NCBI RefSeq assembly: GCF_958298935.1
Contig: NC_084937.1
Location: 22,019,568 to 22,083,567 of the forward strand
Length of the DNA: 64,000 bases
Reading direction: 5' to 3'
Origin: Phragmites australis
Lineage: Eukaryota; Streptophyta; Magnoliopsida; Poales; Poaceae
Below, piece after piece: positions 24,031-35,699 of the stretch (within the stretch, counting starts at the first letter, position 1; each line of letters starts with the position of its first letter). The notes below the pieces were generated by a model. The model had not been told where the DNA came from, did not search any database, and saw only the letters and a program-made list of their open reading frames with translations. The translations under genes were made by a program, and so were the position numbers.

Positions 24031-25444
24031 TGAGAAACCAAATGGATATGTACCTTGGTTTTATATGTGACGAGTCATTGATATAGATTAAGTTGAGTTG
24101 AGTTTGGTTTGCATAAGCATGTCTATGTATTACAATGCATGACTATGATTATGACTAACCGGAGTTGGAGAGAAATGAGAGTTGGAATTTTCTGTTTCTG
24201 AGCCAGGGAAAATGTACACATCGGGTGATCCGGCGCAAAAGAAGTTGTACATGCCGGACGATTCGGTGTTCAGAGGATTTCACACCGAAGCATTTCAACT
24301 AAAAAGCAAAAATTAAATAGTTCATCGGATGGTCCGGTGTTAAAAGGTGTGCACACTGGACTATATTACAGGAAAAGTGCAATTTTCAGGAGAATGCCTT
24401 TGTACACACCGGATGGTGGTCGATAGCGGGATGATCGGGGTTAAGCGGGATGCTTAGTGCCGTACGATCAAAGAGGTCGGGCAGAGTCAAAGGTAATCCT
24501 AGCTGTACACGTGGAGACCAAGCAAATCATGAGAAGGTGCATGAAGATGACGGGTTGACAAAGTTAAGCGAAAGTGATGCTGGTTCAAGTAACAAGATGG
24601 CTTGATGGATCGGGAGCAGAAGAGACTATGCGGCGGTCAAGATCGCAAGACGGAGTACATGTGTCATCATCGGGATGGTTCCTTTGCTAGCAGAAAGCTA
24701 GGTTACTTGGAGAACAAGAAATCTAAAAAACTTAGAGGCAAGAAAGGAATCTAGAAAACTTAGGGGTAAAGAACCTCCCAAAATCCTATAAATAGAGGGG
24801 TGGGGGTGGAGAGGCTCAGGAAGCAAGCCATTTGAGAGCCTTTGGAAGTGAGTTCTAGGTTTTAGAAGAGAGAGATGGGAACTTAGCCTATATGTTAGGT
24901 GAGAGTTTTGTATGAAAAATACTTTATAATCTGTCAAAATAGGGAGTTCCTCTGTAAGTAATGAAGATTGTGCTTCCTTCTATGCTTGTGTTCATCTTCT
25001 TCTAGTGTCCCTCTCTTGGCTCCCTTACATGTTTGCAAGCTTTTTCAGTTTTTGTGGTAATTTTTGTTTTTTGGAGAGTTGAAATTTACCACTGTGTTGG
25101 AGTTATTCTTCTTATTGCTAGAGGGATAAGAATCATATATTAGTTGATCTTGAACCATCCCTAACCTTTAGATCTTTGAATTTGGAGTGTTTCTTCATTC
25201 GATGTCTAGTTCCTTGCATATAAATGTTTCCCCTTCTACATGCAAGCTAGGGTTCGGATATATTCATTGGAGCAATGGTTTTTTAAGATGTTTAGTATGA
25301 TTTATTTCTCTTGGTTTTTAGCTTTCATGTTTTTTATTTAAGACGTGTTGAGAGAAAAATTAGTATAGACCATTCAAAAATTTAGTGAGGCTCATATTGA
25401 GCTCTTCTAGTGACCTTCCTTGATCCTACGTTGAGCAACCTGCA
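24031..25444 (+). mobile_element. 3' LTR of element B
   Basis: Starts TGAGAAACCAAATGG right after the polypurine tract and is assigned to end CAACCTGCA at 25444, by analogy with the solo LTR that ends ATTCCTGCA. It carries degenerate CCGGATGGTCCGG palindromes around 24220-24420 and a promoter-like TATAAATAGAGGGG near 24790. The end coordinate is inferred. Confidence 0.7.
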
Positions 25445-25504
25445 GTCGAAATAGTCAGATTAGATCGGGAGGGAATATTTCGACCTCTTCCATGACCATC
25501 TCTG

Positions 25505-25915
25505 AGGCGCGGTAAATGCGTGGTTAATTCACCTTTGTTTGAATAATGATGGATTAATACTACTATAGAGTTTGCAATGCGTTGCAAGCAAAGTGTTGTT
25601 ACCGCTCCAACAAGTGGAAGCGGAGTCAAAACTCGCTTTTTTTTTCTTCGCGCGCGTGCTTCGTTCTTCCCAGGGAATCTTTTTTGTCTTCGAGTGTAAA
25701 GGACGAGTGATCATATTCCAGCACAAAGTGGCTAGGGGTGTTTAGCTTTGCCTCCCCATGCTTGCATTCCTGCGCCGATCGATCGGTTAGTTCATGGCAG
25801 TTCCATTGCAATTTACAGTTAACTTCGTGGAGATGTTCTACATGGCAATTATTCGAGTTGTTCAGATGCCAACTGTTTACTCTTTCCAGGATGAATTGAT
25901 TTCGAAATATCCATG
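25505..25915. repeat. Dispersed repeat copy R2
   Basis: Same-orientation relative of 50-545 (see R1). It lies immediately downstream of the element B 3' LTR. No shared reading frame was found. Positions 25916-26435 show no clear feature. Confidence 0.55.
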
Positions 25916-26435
25916 CATGCAGAGAACTGAGACCTATATTCCGTTGATTTGTTTGCCAACGTTGCTTGTCCGGCCTAGATTGAATCCAACCTAATGCAGT
26001 TCGGCCCGCAACGCGACATGAACTGACTCCTCGTGCTGTCTAAGGCCTGGCCCAACTGACGGGCAACAGTTTGTCCCAAGCGACCAAAACTAGAAAAATA
26101 GCGCCCCAACCATATGCCCCATCGCTGACATGGAATTATCTTTTGGAGATAGCGTCGATGTAGTTACCCTCTTGTGTAAAGGTTGCAGGGAGGCCAAGAA
26201 ATCTAAGGACATGAATGGTGGAAACATCTAAAAAATATTTGCGTATGCAAGTTACCAGTAATCACAATCATCATAGCATGCAGGAATTGTAAAGTCTACA
26301 ACAAATCAATAATAACAGGTACATTGGACAACTTGGTTCCCCATTACAAAATTATCAATTAGATTAGTTTGTCCGGGTCCGCTATTTCGTAACGTGAGGT
26401 TGTATTCGAAAGATTCAATGCTACAGTGCAATATA

Positions 26436-27521
26436 TACTACTATAAAAACTATTTTTCGAGACACCTAGAGTGCATTTTCACAAGCGACTCATTTGAAAA
26501 ACTGTCTGCACAGTTAACGGAGTTCCGCTGTGGTTATAGACCGCGTGTGGACATATATTTTCACAGACGATTCCTTATATAAATTGCCTCTAAAAATATG
26601 ATGATTATCACAGACGGTAAATATAAGGAATCGTCTGTGTAAAAGATCATTTTCATATGCGGTTTCTTATTTGAACCGCCTATAAGATCATTTCTACATG
26701 TAGTTTACATAAGGAATCGACCGTAAAAATGAGTGACCGGTTATCTTAAAAAAAATATAACTTTTCATATGAATTCGGATGAGGACAAACTTTATATGAA
26801 AATTATAGCACTCGACGAGATCTACAACTTTGTAGTTGAAATTTTTTTCATTTGAAGTCATTTATATGTTCAAATAATCGTTTGAAGTTTCAAGCAATTA
26901 TTTGGACATGTACAGAATCGTATGTGAAAATGATGGTCATTTCTGCAGGTGGTTCACATATGAAAATATGTGATAACGTATATTAAAAAATTCATAACTT
27001 TTTCATACTAAGTCGAATATGCACAAACTCTATATGAAAATTGTAGCCCTCAACGAGATCTACAACTTTGTAGTTGAAAAGTTTTTCATTTTAAATCATT
27101 TAGAAGCCCAAATAATCATTTGAAGTTTTGGATAGAAGATATCAAAAGGATTGCATATGGTGCTAGTATTACTAGTAGTTCTCTGGTGGGATGATAAGAA
27201 AGGTTCGCGTGAGCTGAGAAGTCTCGAGTTCTAGTGCTAAGAACTGCACATCGTGACTGTGGAGGGTGCATGGTCAGTTAATTTTTTTTTACTTTTTTTG
27301 AATAAAAAATGTCGATTCAGGGACCAATTATTACAGGCAGTCCGCTTAAGAAACCGTATGTGAAAATTGATTTCTTAAGTGAACCGCATGTGATAATAGA
27401 TTTCTACATGCGGCTCTTTTACATCTGTCCATTTCCACATGCCTTTGATTACAGACGGATGTGCTAAACTCCTGTAAAAATGAGTTATCAACCGACTCTA
27501 AAAATAATTTTTATAGTAGTG
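26436..27521. mobile_element. Non-autonomous CACTA transposon
   Basis: The ends are inverted: TACTACTATAAAAAC at 26436-26450 and, on the opposite strand from 27521, CACTACTATAAAAAT. The left C is mutated to T. The 1,086-bp element is flanked by 3-bp ATA on both sides (26433-26435, 27522-27524), as CACTA elements require. Subterminal repeats such as AAGGAATCGTCTGTG recur near both ends. Internally, a ~150-bp segment is duplicated (about 26750-26900 and 26985-27136). No transposase is encoded. Confidence 0.85.
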
Positions 27522-27618
27522 ATAATATATCCTGGTGGGAAGCAATGTTAAGTTTTTTTAATAATTGTATATGTAGACTCTTGCCGCTATAAATAAAATT
27601 TTATTAAATTTAAAGCTT

Positions 27619-27696
27619 GTATAACTACATTTATAATTCATTTTGTATAACTACATTTATAATTCATTTTGTATAACTACAATTATAATTCATCTG
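27619..27696. repeat. Three tandem copies of a 26-bp unit
   Basis: Units beginning GTATAACTACATTTATAATT start at 27619, 27645 and 27671, nearly identical. Confidence 0.9.
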
Positions 27697-27999
27697 CTTA
27701 TCTTTTGGTACAACATTTATCTATGATAGTTATAACCTATTATATTTGAACTGAAGATCATCTGTAGTGGTTAAATAGCCTCAAATACTTGTATGTGGAT
27801 TGGCCCATAGGAATAAGGTTTTTTCCTAATAGATAATAGCTTGAGTAAGCTCATGGCTTAAGTTGCAAATAATAAAAAGTCTAGTGGGGTTTAAAAAATC
27901 CCTTTTTCACTAATTTTTTCTTTTTTTTTCTTTTCTACTGGGCCAAGCCAAGGGCCGAAGCCTAGTGACCTTTGGCGGTCCACATGGTCTGTCTAGGTG

Positions 28000-28850
28000 C
28001 GGCCCCCATAGCATATAAAAGAAGAGGGACAGGGGCATGGGCGGTTAGGGTTAGGGTTCCCCCGCCTCCTCTCGCATTACCCATCGCCACTGCTACTAGA
28101 GCGGAGCGTCGGTGGGGCTGGCGCGGTCATTGAGGTGGAGCGCCACTGGGGCTAGTCACCATCCAGGCTGGCCACCGCCGCCTCGATGTGAGCCGACGTC
28201 GCTTCGGGGCCGCGATCACGCAGTGGTTAGGGGCTGCGCACGCTGTGGGGGTGAAGCTGTGGGCACGCATGGGCTGATCCGAGGAAAGCTGTATTCGTGG
28301 CCAAGGTCGCGCTCGCATTATCTCACTACTGGTCACCGGCAAAGCCGCCACCATTGAACCGCCGCTCGCCGGAGAGGAAGAAGGAGGACCTCGACGGTGA
28401 GCTACTTCCTGCCTCGCCTCCCGTTCCGCCCTGCCTGGACCCTGAGATTGGAATCACAGAAGCAGCGGTTGCTGTCCATTGCGATTATGCCCCTGCTCGT
28501 CATCCTCCCGCTCGGCCCCCTCTCCGGCTTCATCATCAACACCATCCAGGTAGCCGTCATGTCAAGGCTCCACTTGATTTGCTTTCCTTTTTCATTTTTG
28601 GGCGGTGATCTGATGCGGTTGCTGAGCAAAGATTTGTATTTCATTTCATTCGAAGATATAGCTCCAGACATGTTCGTTGGATAAGTTGCGTTTTGCAGTT
28701 AAATTTTAGCTGGTGCATGTTTTAATGAACGATTTGATCTCTCTAAACACAGATTGCTATGTTTGTACTCATGTATTTTTTAAGATTTCTTTTGTTTGGA
28801 TCATTCCAGATGTATTTTACCCCAAAGAAAGATGTGTCTTTTCTTTTAAA
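28000..28850 (+). pseudogene. 5' fragment of an LPAT2-like acyltransferase gene
   Basis: A TATA-like CATATAAAAG (about 28012) is followed by a telo-box run (GGTTAGGGTTAGGGTT, about 28045) and a GC-rich leader, as in many housekeeping-gene promoters. At 28487 an ATG opens a 21-codon segment, MPLLVILPLGPLSGFIINTI plus Q, ending at 28549 before a GT donor and an intron-like stretch. This resembles the N-terminal hydrophobic segment and first exon end of plant LPAT2 (1-acyl-glycerol-3-phosphate acyltransferase), where the first exon also ends just after a VNAIQ-like motif. No later exon is present; a transposon inverted repeat starts at about 28851. Identification rests on ~20 residues plus exon position. 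Confidence 0.42.
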
Positions 28851-29056
28851 AAAGGAAAACTACAGACAAGAACTTTGGACTGATCTTCAAATTTCACTAT
28901 AAACTATAAAATTAGATATATTTTACTCTTAACTTTACAATACCACTTAAATTTTACCGTGAACTATGAAATAAGATATGTTTCACCTAAACTTTACAAT
29001 ACCACTCAAATAACAACCTAGCCGGTTTTAGAGGGTGGTTTTGCCTATGTTGTGGG

Positions 29057-29924
29057 TAGGAATGAAAACGGGTGGGAGAAATCCCATCCCGTTTTCTACT
29101 TTTCTCCTGACCATTTTTGTATTTTCGGGATTTAAGTAGGAATGGCATATAAACGGGAAAATTAATATGAAAATGGAGCCAGAAATGGATTAGCTATTTT
29201 CCTGACTGTTTTTTCAAAATCCCATTTTTATTCAGGAAATTCCCATGGATTTCCATTTTTAGCCGATCGTCGCTGAGACACTTGAGCTCATGCTCCTGCC
29301 GTTCTGCGCGCCGCCCCCACCTTGCGCGCCACCCCTGTCGGCCGTCGTTGAGCTGCCTGAGCTAGCGCTACCTCCGTCCTTCATTGGAGCAAGTTCGACG
29401 GCGGCAAGAACCACCACCACCACTCTTACCATTCTACCGCTCCCACTTCGCCATCTCCCGCCGTTGTCGCTGTCCTTTACCGGAGTTGCTTGTCACTCTC
29501 AATGTAGTGTAAAGAACTGCCAAAAAAATGCATAGAAATTAGCTAGTGACTAGCTGAGGAGAAGTAGTTTAGTGTATGGTGAAGGGAATTTATATGTTTC
29601 ATTTCGTATAGAGGTTATTAGTGTAACTGTGTAAGCAGTAGTGAATATGGCTTGGGCCTACAATGAATGATGTAAATGTATAGCAAGCGGTGAAATCATA
29701 TCACAAGGAGAGCTATTGGTAATTGTAGCATATGGTCGGTGTTTCTGGATTGAATTATCGATTCCCGAGTAATACCGGTGTGTTTCTTCGAATTGGTTCG
29801 TTTTCAATATCCAGATATTTCCAAGTTCGTACCCGTTTCTGGCTTTCCTGTATTCGAGAGGAAACTGTGAAAGAAAAAATGGTTAGGGGTTTTTCTCGAC
29901 TATTCTTGTCCGTTTTCATCCCTA
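29057..29924. mobile_element. Non-autonomous hAT-like transposon
   Basis: The 868-bp element has terminal inverted repeats TAGGAATGAAAACGG (29057) and CCGTTTTCATCCCTA (to 29924). Flanking 8-bp sequences GTTGTGGG and GTGATGGG match at 6 of 8 positions, consistent with a decayed hAT duplication. No transposase is encoded; the GC-rich interior near 29290-29480 may be captured host DNA. Confidence 0.68.
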
Positions 29925-30009
29925 GTGATGGGTATGCATGAATGTTTTTGGCACAAGGGCATGCTGACATAGCTGATTTGGTCTGATTCACCGTCCACCT
30001 CACGGAGAT

Positions 30010-30430
30010 GTGGCAGCATAGACCCTGGTGATAGCCCGTGTTAACTCAACTAGATGTTGAATGATGATGAAGTAACATGACCAAGTCAATACAGGGCAAA
30101 ACCACTTAGAAAAAAGAAGAATAAAAATAAGATTAACTGGCATGTAGCACATACCCTGGCGGTAGCCCGTGTTAGCTCAGCTAGACGTCTAATGATGATG
30201 AAGCAACATGACTGAGTCAATATATGGTAAAAACCACTTGAAAAAAGAAGAAGAATGAAAACAAGATTAAGTGACATATAACATAGACACTAGCGGCAGC
30301 CCGTGTTAGCTCAACTAGACATCTAATGATGATGAAGCAATATGACCAAGTCAATACATAGCAAAACCACTTGGAAAAAGGAAGAATAAAAACAATATCA
30401 AGTGACATATCAGTTTGCATGGCTTAACCG
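30010..30430. repeat. Three tandem copies of a ~131-134-bp unit
   Basis: The landmark AGCCCGTGTTA recurs at about 30033, 30164 and 30298, each followed by AATGATGATGAAG and AAACCACTT. Short reading frames on the minus strand simply follow the repeat. Confidence 0.85.
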
Positions 30431-30708
30431 CCGATGTAGACTTGTCACATAGGCGAAACCACCCTCCAAAACCAGGTAGGGTATTATTTGAGTAGTATTA
30501 TAAAGTTTAGGGTGAACTATATATAGTTTCACAGTTCCAGATGAAATTTGAGTGATTTTGTAAAGTTTAGGGTGAAATATATTTTGTTTCATAGTTCAGG
30601 GTGAAATTTAAGTGGTATTATAAAGTTCAAAATAAAATATATCTGGATTCATAATTCAAGCTGAAATATCTGGTTTTATAGTTTAGGATGATCCTTAGTT
30701 TTCCCTTT

Positions 30709-32440
30709 AAAAAGTATATCTCTTCCAATATGAACCCATTTAAGAAAACACTCTTGACATCCATTTGGTACAACTTGAAACCCTGGGATGCCACAAATTC
30801 TAGGAGAATCCTAATGGCTTCTAATCTAGCTACTGGTGCAAAGGTATCTCCAACGTTTATCCCCTCTATTTCAGTATAACCCTAAGTCACAAGTCTAACC
30901 TTGTTTCTAACAAATGACCCATCCTCCCCCTGCTTGTTTTTGAAAAGCCATTTGATGTCTATGGTATGAATATTTGGGGGTGGCTCTACAAAGACCCAAA
31001 CTTAGTTTCTCTCAAAATTTTCTAACTCTTCATGCATGGCATTGACCCAATTTGAATCAGAAATAATATGTCCAATATCATGAGGCTCAAAAGATGTAAC
31101 AAATGTAGAATAAGTGAGATGAGCATGTTGAGCAGATTTGGATCTCGTTACCCTCTCACCAAGGTCGTTGATCATAAGCTGTGGGGGATGTCTTCGTAGA
31201 ATGTGTTGCGGTGCCTCGCGCTGTGAGATGATCTGCCCCTCAACTGCTTCAGGTGTAGGCTCGAAAGCAGTTGAAGTAGACATAGAGACTACAGGACCCT
31301 ATGTTGGTATCGAAGAAGCAGGAGCCAGCTCGGAAGCTGGTGTGATAGTAGGAAGTAGTGGATCATCCTTATCATCACCGGTAGCTGGAACGTCGTCAAC
31401 TAAAAGATGATTTCGCTCGTCTCTTGTTCACCTGCACACTCAAGAACAAAGCTAGCACAAGAGATTGATTCATCAAATATCACATCACGGGACTCCATGA
31501 TGGTGTTAGTATCAAGATTATAAACCCTGTAAGAATAACCATGAAGCGAATAGCCCATGACGATCCCATCGAAAGAATATGACTCGAACTTATCAAGATT
31601 GTCACGCTTTAGGATAAAGCAACGACATCCAAAAACTCTCAAGTGAGAAACCTTCAGCTTTCTCCCAAGAGCAACTCATAAGAAGTCACATTTAAGATCG
31701 AGCGCGTGAAAATCTGATTAGAGATATAGAAAGTTGTGCTAACAGCCTCTACCCAAAATATCCTAGGAGTCATATGCTCATCGAGCATCATCCTAGCCAT
31801 CTTCACCAAAGTTCTATTCTTTCTTTCAACCATGTCATTCTACTGAGGAACATGTGGGACAAAAAATTGATGCTCAATGCCATGTTGAAGACATAAAGCA
31901 TCAAAGAGATAGTTTTTGAACTCGGTGCCATTAACACTGCGAATTGCTTTCAATGCAACAGGGAGTTCCTTAAACAATCTCAAAGCTAAGCTCTAAAAGT
32001 GTGAGAACACTTCATTCTTGCTCACAAAAAAGAACACCTAAGAATAGTGAGAGTAGTCATCAACTAAGCTGAGTACATACCACTTCTCACCTGTCGAACG
32101 AACTCGGGAAGGACCAATCGTGTCCTTATGGAGAAGTTCTCTGATCGTTTAGTCATCATCAGATTAACTGGTGGGTGAGAGGCGGTAACCATATTGCCAT
32201 GTTGACAAGTAGCACAACAAGGTTTTTCTCAAACTTAAGCTTGGGCAACCCTCGGATCAAGCCTAGGGCACTCAAATGAGAAAATAAATCAAAGCTCATG
32301 TGCCCTAACCTCCTATTCCACATCCAAAGCTCAAAACAAAGTTGAGCAATCAAGCATCAAAAGACCCAAAAGACTCAGAAAAATTGGCTCCAAATACTCC
32401 CCTACGCGAGAAATTTGACAAATCAAAGCGTCCAAGGAAT
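30709..32440 (-). pseudogene. Copia element B' pol fragment (GAG-pre-integrase to RT start)
   Basis: Inverted relative of element B. On the minus strand: GAG-pre-integrase (WMWNRRLGHMSFDLFSHL, about 32330-32270), integrase region with stops (32150-31640), a linker with REAPQHILRRHPPQLMINDL (about 31230-31170) matching element B, and the start of RT (FAPVARLEAIRILLEF, then YQMDVKSVFLNG) ending at about 30709. The rest of RT and RNase H is missing where the long-TIR element begins. Confidence 0.88.
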
Positions 32441-35107
32441 CAAGAACTCAGGAAACATCACGCTTAAAGCACACTTCCAAGTCCTCATCCAGCAACTGAG
32501 ATACAGAAAGAAAATTGTATCCCACGTGCTCCACCAAAGCCACATCTTTGAGAGTGAAAATCTCACTCACTTTTACCATACCTTTGGTCTTCACTCTTCC
32601 TTTTTTATCATCTTTGAACATAATGTACTCGTGTCGCTTCATCGGGGTGGGACTGGAGAACCATGATGCATCTCCTGTCATATCGTGCGAACAACTGGAG
32701 TCGATGATCCACTTGTTATCCAGACCTCATCTTGCCACCTACATATGAGGCGAATAATAGGTGGATGGATTAGTACTGGGGTTAGATAGAAACCTCTTGG
32801 GAATCCAGTGCTGGGTCATCCACCCTGAAGCAATAAAAGCATATGCATGCAAATCAACACTAGCTCGCTGAGGGAGAGTACCACGATGAGAAAAGTATGA
32901 TCCACCAAAGTACTGCGACTCAAAGCCTCTGATATGTGAACCAAGACCATATGAGTCATAGTAAGATCCACGCTGGGCACCACCTCTAGTAGGAACCTAA
33001 AGAGCGCCGAAACCTCATGAGTAAGAGCGAGAAAAAGTCTCATATACACCAAAAGAGAGTTGGTACATGTCCCGAGTACCCCATTCTCACTCATACCGGT
33101 CATCCCTCCTACGGTGAAAGCAAAACCCAACTAGGTGACCCTCTCTCTGGTAGTAGGTGCAGTGGTAGCGTCTCTCAAGTACTTGACCACCGGTCATTCT
33201 AGACTCTCACAGGGGCTTTTATATTTGGCTGTGGAGCTCTCTTGGATTGTGGTGTGGATTTCTTATTAGTGGGTTGTGGTGTGGTTTCTTCTTGGTGGGT
33301 TGTGGTGTGGTATTGGTCTTAGATTTACCAACCTCAAGGGTAGTAGGTGTGGTGGAAACAATCTTACTATCCCCATTGTAAGACATCCTCTTAAAACTCA
33401 ACCCTAAAACTAAACCCGTCTTATTTGCACATGTTTTGGTCTTTGCCAAAATTAGATTCATTTTGTCCTTGCCTTCTAAGCATTTCTCCACAAGAGAAAA
33501 AAGATACTCATTCTCAGCTATAAGCTTTTGAACTTGTCCTCTAACCCAACTGAGTTTGTCCTTAAAAACGATATGGGTGGAACAATTTTGCTGCGCGTCC
33601 TTAGAACACTTAGCACTTTTCAACTCAGATTCTAGCTCCTTGATGCGCTTGTCTTTCATCTCAACATCCTTTGCAAGCAAATGGTAATTTTTGCAAGCGC
33701 CCAAGAGAGTAGATCTAGACTCCTCCTCAATGAGCTTCTTCTCAATAGTCTCAAGCCAACTAGCTACTTGAGCATATAGAGTCTAAAGCTCAGCAGGCTG
33801 ACTCATGACCACAAGGCAACTATCATATTCCTTATCCTTTACCCTAGACTTAAATAAGGTAAACTCTGTTGTTACATACTCATATCTAGACTTGAGCTTC
33901 TTCAACTCACGAACCACTTCTTAAGCAACCTATCCAAACTAATAAGAGCGTCATTTAAGGTATCAACCTGAATAGAAAGCTGGTCGTAGGAGGGAGATAC
34001 GTCAAAAGGATCAATCTTGGGGTCGATGTCGCTGTCGTTCGCCATGAAGCAAAGGTCGTCGAAGTCCTTATTCTTCCTCTTGTGCTTCATGGGCTGCTCC
34101 TCTTCCTCTGAGCTCTCCTCCTCACTTGAGGAGGTGTCGACGTCGTTGAGCGTCGCCACGAAAGCTTGATATGCCGCCTTAGCCTCCTTCTTGGCTAACT
34201 TGTCATGGTTCTTGAAAGAGGGAGGGCTTCTTGGTCTTCTTGTGTATGTGATCGTGGCTGCGGTCTTCCTTGTTCTTGAGCCTTGGGCAAACTACCTTGA
34301 AATGAGTAGTGTCACCACACTCATAACAAGCACAAGAACCACCTCTCCTCCAGTATCATTGATTTTTGTAGAAGCGGGTGAATTTCTTCACGATCAAGGC
34401 TAAATCATCATCATCAAGTGCATCCATCTGCTCCTCAGTGATAGAAATCAAGGAAGGCAGTGCAAATTCACTAGGTGAAGGGTTAGCACAAGTAAAGCCA
34501 CCTCCAGACTGATTACCACCACTAGGCCTTGAAACTAACACCATGTTCTGAGATAGTTGTTTTCCTAGGCCTATTATAGCTGCTTTGGCTATCTCGATGG
34601 ATTTGAGCTTGCTGAAGAGTTTATCACAACTTAATGTGTCATAACTTGACGACTCCTCAGTGCTCGAAATCTTTATTTCCCATATGTTATGGTCAAGAGC
34701 ATAGAGAAGTTTGATCGCCCTGTCATGGTCAGAGTAAGGCAAAACCCCAGTCAATCTGAGATTGCTAACAATCCCATCAAATCGAGCAAACATGGCATCC
34801 AAAGATTCTCTGAGGCTCTACACGAACATCTAATATTCTTGATTGTATGTGCTTTAGCGTCGAGCCTTGATTTGGTTAGTGCCCTCAAAAAATACACTTA
34901 GAGTGGACCAAATCTCTCAGGCAGTACGGAGTTGTTGAACTCTATCGAACTCATTGACTCAGGCTTGTGAACAATATATTTCTAGCCTTGTTGTTGGCTT
35001 CATATTGTTCAATCTGGACATGAAAAGTGCGAGCAACAGGAATCTCATAGCTGGAGTCTATAATATCCCATATTGCACTTTATTGGCTTAAGAGGTAATC
35101 CTCCATG
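32441..35107 (-). pseudogene. Copia element B' gag and protease, broken
   Basis: The minus strand gives gag from about 35100 down: a 34802-34356 segment (RFDGIVSNLRLTGVLPYSDH), a CCHC knuckle CYECGDTTHFKVVC near 34330-34285, an acidic linker (SSSEEESSEEEEQPMKHKRK), a coiled-coil-like segment (33704-33219), a second His/Cys-rich stretch near 33170-33130, and a protease-type GDASWFSS segment near 32670. Stops are frequent. It is SIRE/Maximus-like in layout. Confidence 0.8.
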
Positions 35108-35483
35108 CGCACCTTGTCAATTACTCATCACACATAAACCTCAAGGAAGAAGTGGTCAGTTAGTCATGATCATAATTACAACACATATGTATGCTTATAC
35201 AATCCTACAATTCAATAAACCAAAATAACGACCTTGTCAATTACTCATCACATATAAACCAAGTCACATTTCAATTTAGTTTCTCATCCGATAAGACAAA
35301 TTTTTCTGGATTCAGAGACAAAAATACCAACTTCATTTTCTCTGCAACTTTGATTAGTCATGATCGTAATTGCAGTATATAAACATACTCATACAATCCT
35401 AAAATCATCAAACTAAATTATCAAATTATCAATCACTTATCACATATAAATCCAGATATATTTTAATTTAACTTGGTTTCTCA
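35108..35483 (-). repeat. Tandem partial LTR starts beside element B'
   Basis: On the minus strand, LTR-like starts TGAGAAACYAA begin at 35483 and 35286 (197 bp apart), and a third partial copy of the same region (GTGATGAGTAATTGACAAGG) lies near 35140-35110. They match the start of the LTR at 24031. They look like broken, tandemly reduplicated LTR 5' ends, and stop ~75 bp upstream of the FLZ TATA-like box. Confidence 0.65.
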
Positions 35484-35557
35484 TAATTGAAATTTGGACT
35501 GCAAGCATATTGATTAAGCATTCTACTGCTAGTTTGTTCACTCTTGGGGACGCCAAG

Positions 35558-35570
35558 TGTCTTTAAATAC
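35558..35570 (+). promoter_or_regulatory. TATA-like box of the FLZ gene
   Basis: TCTTTAAATACCC lies ~135 bp before the chosen ATG at 35700. Because it is downstream of the in-frame ATG at 35544, it argues against that earlier start. Confidence 0.4.
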
Positions 35571-35699
35571 CCATGGCCCCTCTCCCCCCTCACACACCTC
35601 TCTCCTCCACTGAAAACCTTAAGGGAGAAGTGGTCAGTGGTCGCCTCGCCTCTCCACGGCTGCACCCACCCTCCTCCCCCCGCGCTCCTCCACTCCGCC

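Larger units (their letters stand above)
28851..30708. mobile_element. Long-TIR element, Mutator-like
   Basis: About 200 bp at 28851-29050 is inverted at about 30447-30708. Ends are GGAAAACTA-like, with repeated blocks such as AACTTTACAATACCACT and GAGGGTGGTTTTGCCTATGT. Long TIRs suggest a non-autonomous Mutator-like element. No 9-bp target duplication is convincing. A hAT element and a tandem repeat lie inside. The right end adjoins a broken Copia RT frame. Confidence 0.6.

Noticed and set aside
28045..28062. TTAGGGTTAGGGTT as a telomeric or interstitial telomere repeat
   Set aside because: Only about two units, downstream of a TATA box; better explained as a telo-box promoter element.
30010..30430. 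Tandem 131-bp repeat as a CRISPR-like array
   Set aside because: Units are continuous degenerate repeats without unique spacers, in a plant genome.
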